8,424 nucleotides of DNA, taken from contig JBJXFI010000306.1 in assembly GCA_046154695.1 (NCBI GenBank), positions 1 to 8,424 on the forward strand, in the 5' to 3' direction. Positions 7,421-8,424 of this stretch are shown piece by piece. Source of the DNA: DALYLB01 sp046154695. GTDB lineage: Bacteria > Acidobacteriota > Blastocatellia > RBC074. The position numbers and the translations under genes were made by a program. The notes beneath the pieces were generated by a model. The model did no database searches and was not told the DNA's origin. It saw only the letters and a list, made by a program, of their open reading frames with translations. Within the stretch, counting starts at the first letter, position 1; the number at the start of each line of letters is the position of its first letter.

Positions 7421-8206
7421 ATGAAAACGATGGACGAACAGCGAGTCAGGGAAGAGATCGTTGCGATCGCGACGCGTTGCTACGACCGCGGGCTGCTGGT
7501 GGCCGGCGACGGAAACATCAGCGTGCGCGTGGCCCCGAACCGGGTCATCGCGACGCCCTCCGGCGTGAGCAAGGGATGGATGACCCCCGAGATGATGTGC
7601 GTCGTCGACCTGCAGGGAAATCCGCTGGAGCCGAGTGAGTACCAGGTCTCGTCCGAATGGCCGATGCACCGCGTGATCTATGAGGCGCGCGCCGATGCCA
7701 ACGCCGTTGTGCACGCGCATCCGCCGCACGCGACCGGTTTTTCCGTCGCGGGCCTCTCGCTCGACAAGGCGATTCTCTCCGAGGTCGTCCTGACGCTCGG
7801 CTGCGTCCCGCTGGCAGCCTACGGCACCCCTTCGACCCGCGAGTTGACGGACGGCATCGAGCCGTATCTGGAGTTTCACGATGCGCTCCTGATGGCCAAC
7901 CATGGGGCCGTCGCGTTCGCCGACACGCTCGAAAAGGCCTTCAACAAGCTGGAGACGCTGGAGCACACCTGCAAGATCAGCTTTATCGCGCGGACGCTCG
8001 GCAACGAGAACACGATCCCGGACCGCGCCATCGAAAAGCTCTTCGATATTCGCGAGCGAAACGGCGCCATGCGCCCCGAAGCCCGCGCCGGCCAGGCATG
8101 CGGAATCGGGCGGCCGATCGAATCGAACGGTGAAGATGAAGTCGTGCTGACGCGCGCCGAGCTGATCGAATTGCTCGCGCAGTCGGCGGAGATGATGCGC
8201 GGCTAG
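7421..8206 (+). CDS. Class II aldolase/adducin family protein (FucA/AraD-like, zinc-dependent)
   Basis: With the ATG at 7421 this is a 261-residue zinc aldolase or epimerase of the class II family, whose members cleave sugar phosphates such as L-fuculose 1-phosphate or epimerise L-ribulose 5-phosphate. The metal site is complete: E79 in SSEWPMH, H98 and H100 in VHAHPPH, and H161 in ANHGAV. The spacings of 19, 2 and 61 residues equal those of the E. coli FucA site. Phosphate-binding segments GNISVR (31-36), TPSGVS (45-50) and SSE (77-79) are also present, so a phosphorylated substrate is likely. The C-terminal tail after about residue 210 is longer than in FucA and has no recognised motif. The gene begins 5 bases after the rex stop, so coupled expression is probable. 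A TTG at 7412 overlapping the rex stop and an ATG at 7430 are alternative starts. The exact substrate cannot be assigned. Confidence 0.93.
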   Translation: MKTMDEQRVREEIVAIATRCYDRGLLVAGDGNISVRVAPNRVIATPSGVSKGWMTPEMMCVVDLQGNPLEPSEYQVSSEWPMHRVIYEARADANAVVHAHPPHATGFSVAGLSLDKAILSEVVLTLGCVPLAAYGTPSTRELTDGIEPYLEFHDALLMANHGAVAFADTLEKAFNKLETLEHTCKISFIARTLGNENTIPDRAIEKLFDIRERNGAMRPEARAGQACGIGRPIESNGEDEVVLTRAELIELLAQSAEMMRG

Positions 8207-8258
8207 AAGGCATGGAGTTCCGCCTTCAGGCCAATGGCATTAAGTTTAGAGTTTTTTT
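8206..8258 (+). terminator. Possible weak terminator after the aldolase gene
   Basis: GAAGGC (8206-8211) and GCCTTC (8222-8227) form a 6-base stem overlapping the last base of the stop codon. A run of seven T lies at 8252-8258, about 25 bases after the stem. That gap is too long for a standard intrinsic terminator, so the call is tentative. Confidence 0.3.
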
Positions 8259-8273
8259 GAAATTCGGATCTTT

Positions 8274-8396
8274 GCAGCCTGCGAAGCAGGCGACAGCATA
8301 TAGCGTGGGGCGTAAGCCCCAGGACCGCATCGAAAACGCTCGCAAGCCCGTGAAACGGGCGGCAGAGCGTCCGCTGTCGCCCGTTTCACGGGCTTG
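8274..8396. repeat. Array of GAA/GTAA-loop hairpins with a 19-base perfect palindrome
   Basis: The 3' region after the aldolase gene contains GCCTGC-GAA-GCAGGC (8277-8291), TGGGGC-GTAA-GCCCCA (8306-8321), and two arms each able to fold alone as GCCCGT-GAA-ACGGGC (8346-8360) and its reverse complement (8379-8393). The arms 8343-8361 and 8378-8396 are also a perfect 19-base inverted repeat, and pairing continues inward at 8363-8365 with 8374-8376. Its plan (GAA-loop hairpin, a linker containing TAG, second stem) resembles the left half of the 4519-4840 element without close identity. The element may run past the window edge. No gene is seen from 8207 to 8424. Confidence 0.75.
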
Positions 8397-8424
8397 AAAA
8401 CCGTTTTTACCGGCCCTGGGGTTC

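Noticed and set aside
8274..8396. CRISPR array or tRNA-like gene in the 3' hairpin cluster
   Set aside because: There are no regularly spaced direct repeats with unique spacers and no cloverleaf; the repeats are inverted, not direct.

Overview
The window most likely comes from a GC-rich, Gram-negative bacterium, and Acidobacteriota is the best guess. The guess rests on the C-terminal half of an Acidobacteria-style TonB-dependent outer-membrane receptor, on ordinary chromosomal genes (ruvA, ruvB, rex), and on intergenic palindromic repeats. It is an inference from protein style, not a proven taxonomic call.

Layout from left to right: (1) bases 2-1378 (+), the 3' part of the TonB-dependent receptor gene, cut by the window edge. 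(2) A short convergent gap with a 90-base near-perfect palindrome. (3) On the minus strand, an SRAP/YedK-type DNA-protein crosslink protein (1536-2243) downstream of a MEMO1-family protein with an extra N-terminal domain (2317-3543). (4) Divergent from these, a secreted coiled-coil protein with a C-terminal metallopeptidase-like domain (3654-4511). (5) A convergent gap almost filled by a 322-base inverted-dimer repeat. (6) On the minus strand, the ruvA-ruvB Holliday-junction operon (4847-6526), behind a strong-looking promoter. (7) Divergent from it, rex, the NADH/NAD+-sensing repressor, followed 5 bases after its stop by a class II aldolase gene (6705-8206). (8) A 218-base 3' region with a second array of GAA-loop hairpins.

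Functionally this is a mix. It holds DNA repair (RuvAB, SRAP), redox control coupled to a sugar-phosphate aldolase (Rex plus a FucA-like enzyme), envelope functions (TonB receptor, secreted peptidase-like protein) and a MEMO-family protein of unclear role. I see no phage, CRISPR, defence cluster, tRNA, rRNA or complete transposase. The least ordinary content is the set of three different palindromic elements, each at the 3' ends of genes, the two-domain MEMO protein, and the peptidase-like protein of uncertain family.
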